Origin: an uncultured Phascolarctobacterium sp.
GTDB taxonomy: Bacteria; Bacillota; Negativicutes; Acidaminococcales; Acidaminococcaceae
Reading direction: 5' to 3'
NCBI GenBank assembly: GCA_937906915.1
Contig: CALCUU010000034.1
Span: 1 to 5,413 of the forward strand
Length of the DNA stretch: 5,413 nucleotides
How positions within the stretch are numbered: the stretch's first letter is position 1; each line of letters starts with the position of its first letter. The position numbers were made by a program, and so were the translations under genes. Below the pieces are notes generated by a model. That model did no database searches. It was not told the DNA's origin and saw nothing but the letters and a program-made list of their open reading frames with translations. Shown in pieces: positions 5,089 through 5,413 of this stretch.

Positions 5089-5164
5089 TGGTGGAGACGA
5101 GCGGAATCGAACCGCTGACCCCCTGCTTGCAAGGCAGGTGCTCTCCCAGCTGAGCTACGCCCCC
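5089..5164 (-). tRNA. tRNA-Ala (anticodon UGC)
   Basis: A 76-nt cloverleaf with encoded CCA. The acceptor stem GGGGGCG pairs with CGUCUCC and contains the G3-U70 pair that identifies alanine tRNAs. The D arm GCUCAGCUGGGAGAGC, the anticodon loop CUUGCAA and the T loop GGUUCGAUUCC are all present. It lies in the 16S spacer position next to tRNA-Ile, the classical order in rRNA operons. Confidence 0.98.
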
Positions 5165-5187
5165 ACTTCATTATGTAATTATTCATT

Positions 5188-5413
<226 letters not shown>

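Overview
The window carries a rRNA/tRNA end followed by a tandem array of three amino-acid symporter genes, all on the minus strand. Read in the direction of transcription (high to low coordinates) it holds: the last ~47 nt of a 16S rRNA gene, tRNA-Ile(GAU), tRNA-Ala(UGC), an intrinsic terminator, and three paralogous alanine/glycine:cation symporter (AGCS, sodium:alanine symporter) genes. The third symporter gene runs off the left edge. The anti-Shine-Dalgarno end of the 16S, strong GAGG-type ribosome binding sites, extended -10 promoters and tandem glycine riboswitches with intrinsic terminators point to a Bacillota-type bacterium. An amino-acid-fermenting member of the Negativicutes is a plausible guess, but nothing in the window proves it.

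Layout: 5367-5413 16S 3' end; 5265-5366 spacer with two hairpins; 5188-5264 tRNA-Ile; 5089-5164 tRNA-Ala; 5048-5076 terminator. No 23S rRNA follows, which is unusual for this tRNA pair. Next, 4933-4961 promoter and 3514-4896 symporter C (460 aa), which has a short leader and no riboswitch, then terminator 3461-3492. Next, 3367-3394 promoter, 3177-3344 tandem glycine riboswitch, 3108-3136 regulatory terminator, 1718-3058 symporter B (446 aa), terminator 1670-1698. Finally, 1561-1588 promoter, 1371-1538 tandem glycine riboswitch, 1256-1288 regulatory terminator, and symporter A from 1196 to beyond base 1. Each symporter gene is its own transcription unit.

How it works together: the three proteins should import small neutral amino acids (alanine, glycine) with Na+ or H+. 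Symporters A and B are under glycine control. The arms of the aptamer-2 P1 helix are complementary to the arms of the downstream terminator, so glycine binding should favour termination (an OFF switch). Symporter C lacks this control.

The most interesting observation is a long-range complementarity shared by both riboswitch leaders. The first 11-12 nt of the transcript, starting about at the predicted start site, are perfectly complementary to the 11-12 nt just after the regulatory terminator. One base pair changes in a compensatory way between the two leaders. In read-through mRNA this would lock the 5' end in a duplex enclosing the whole riboswitch. I know of no description of this arrangement, but I could not search for one.
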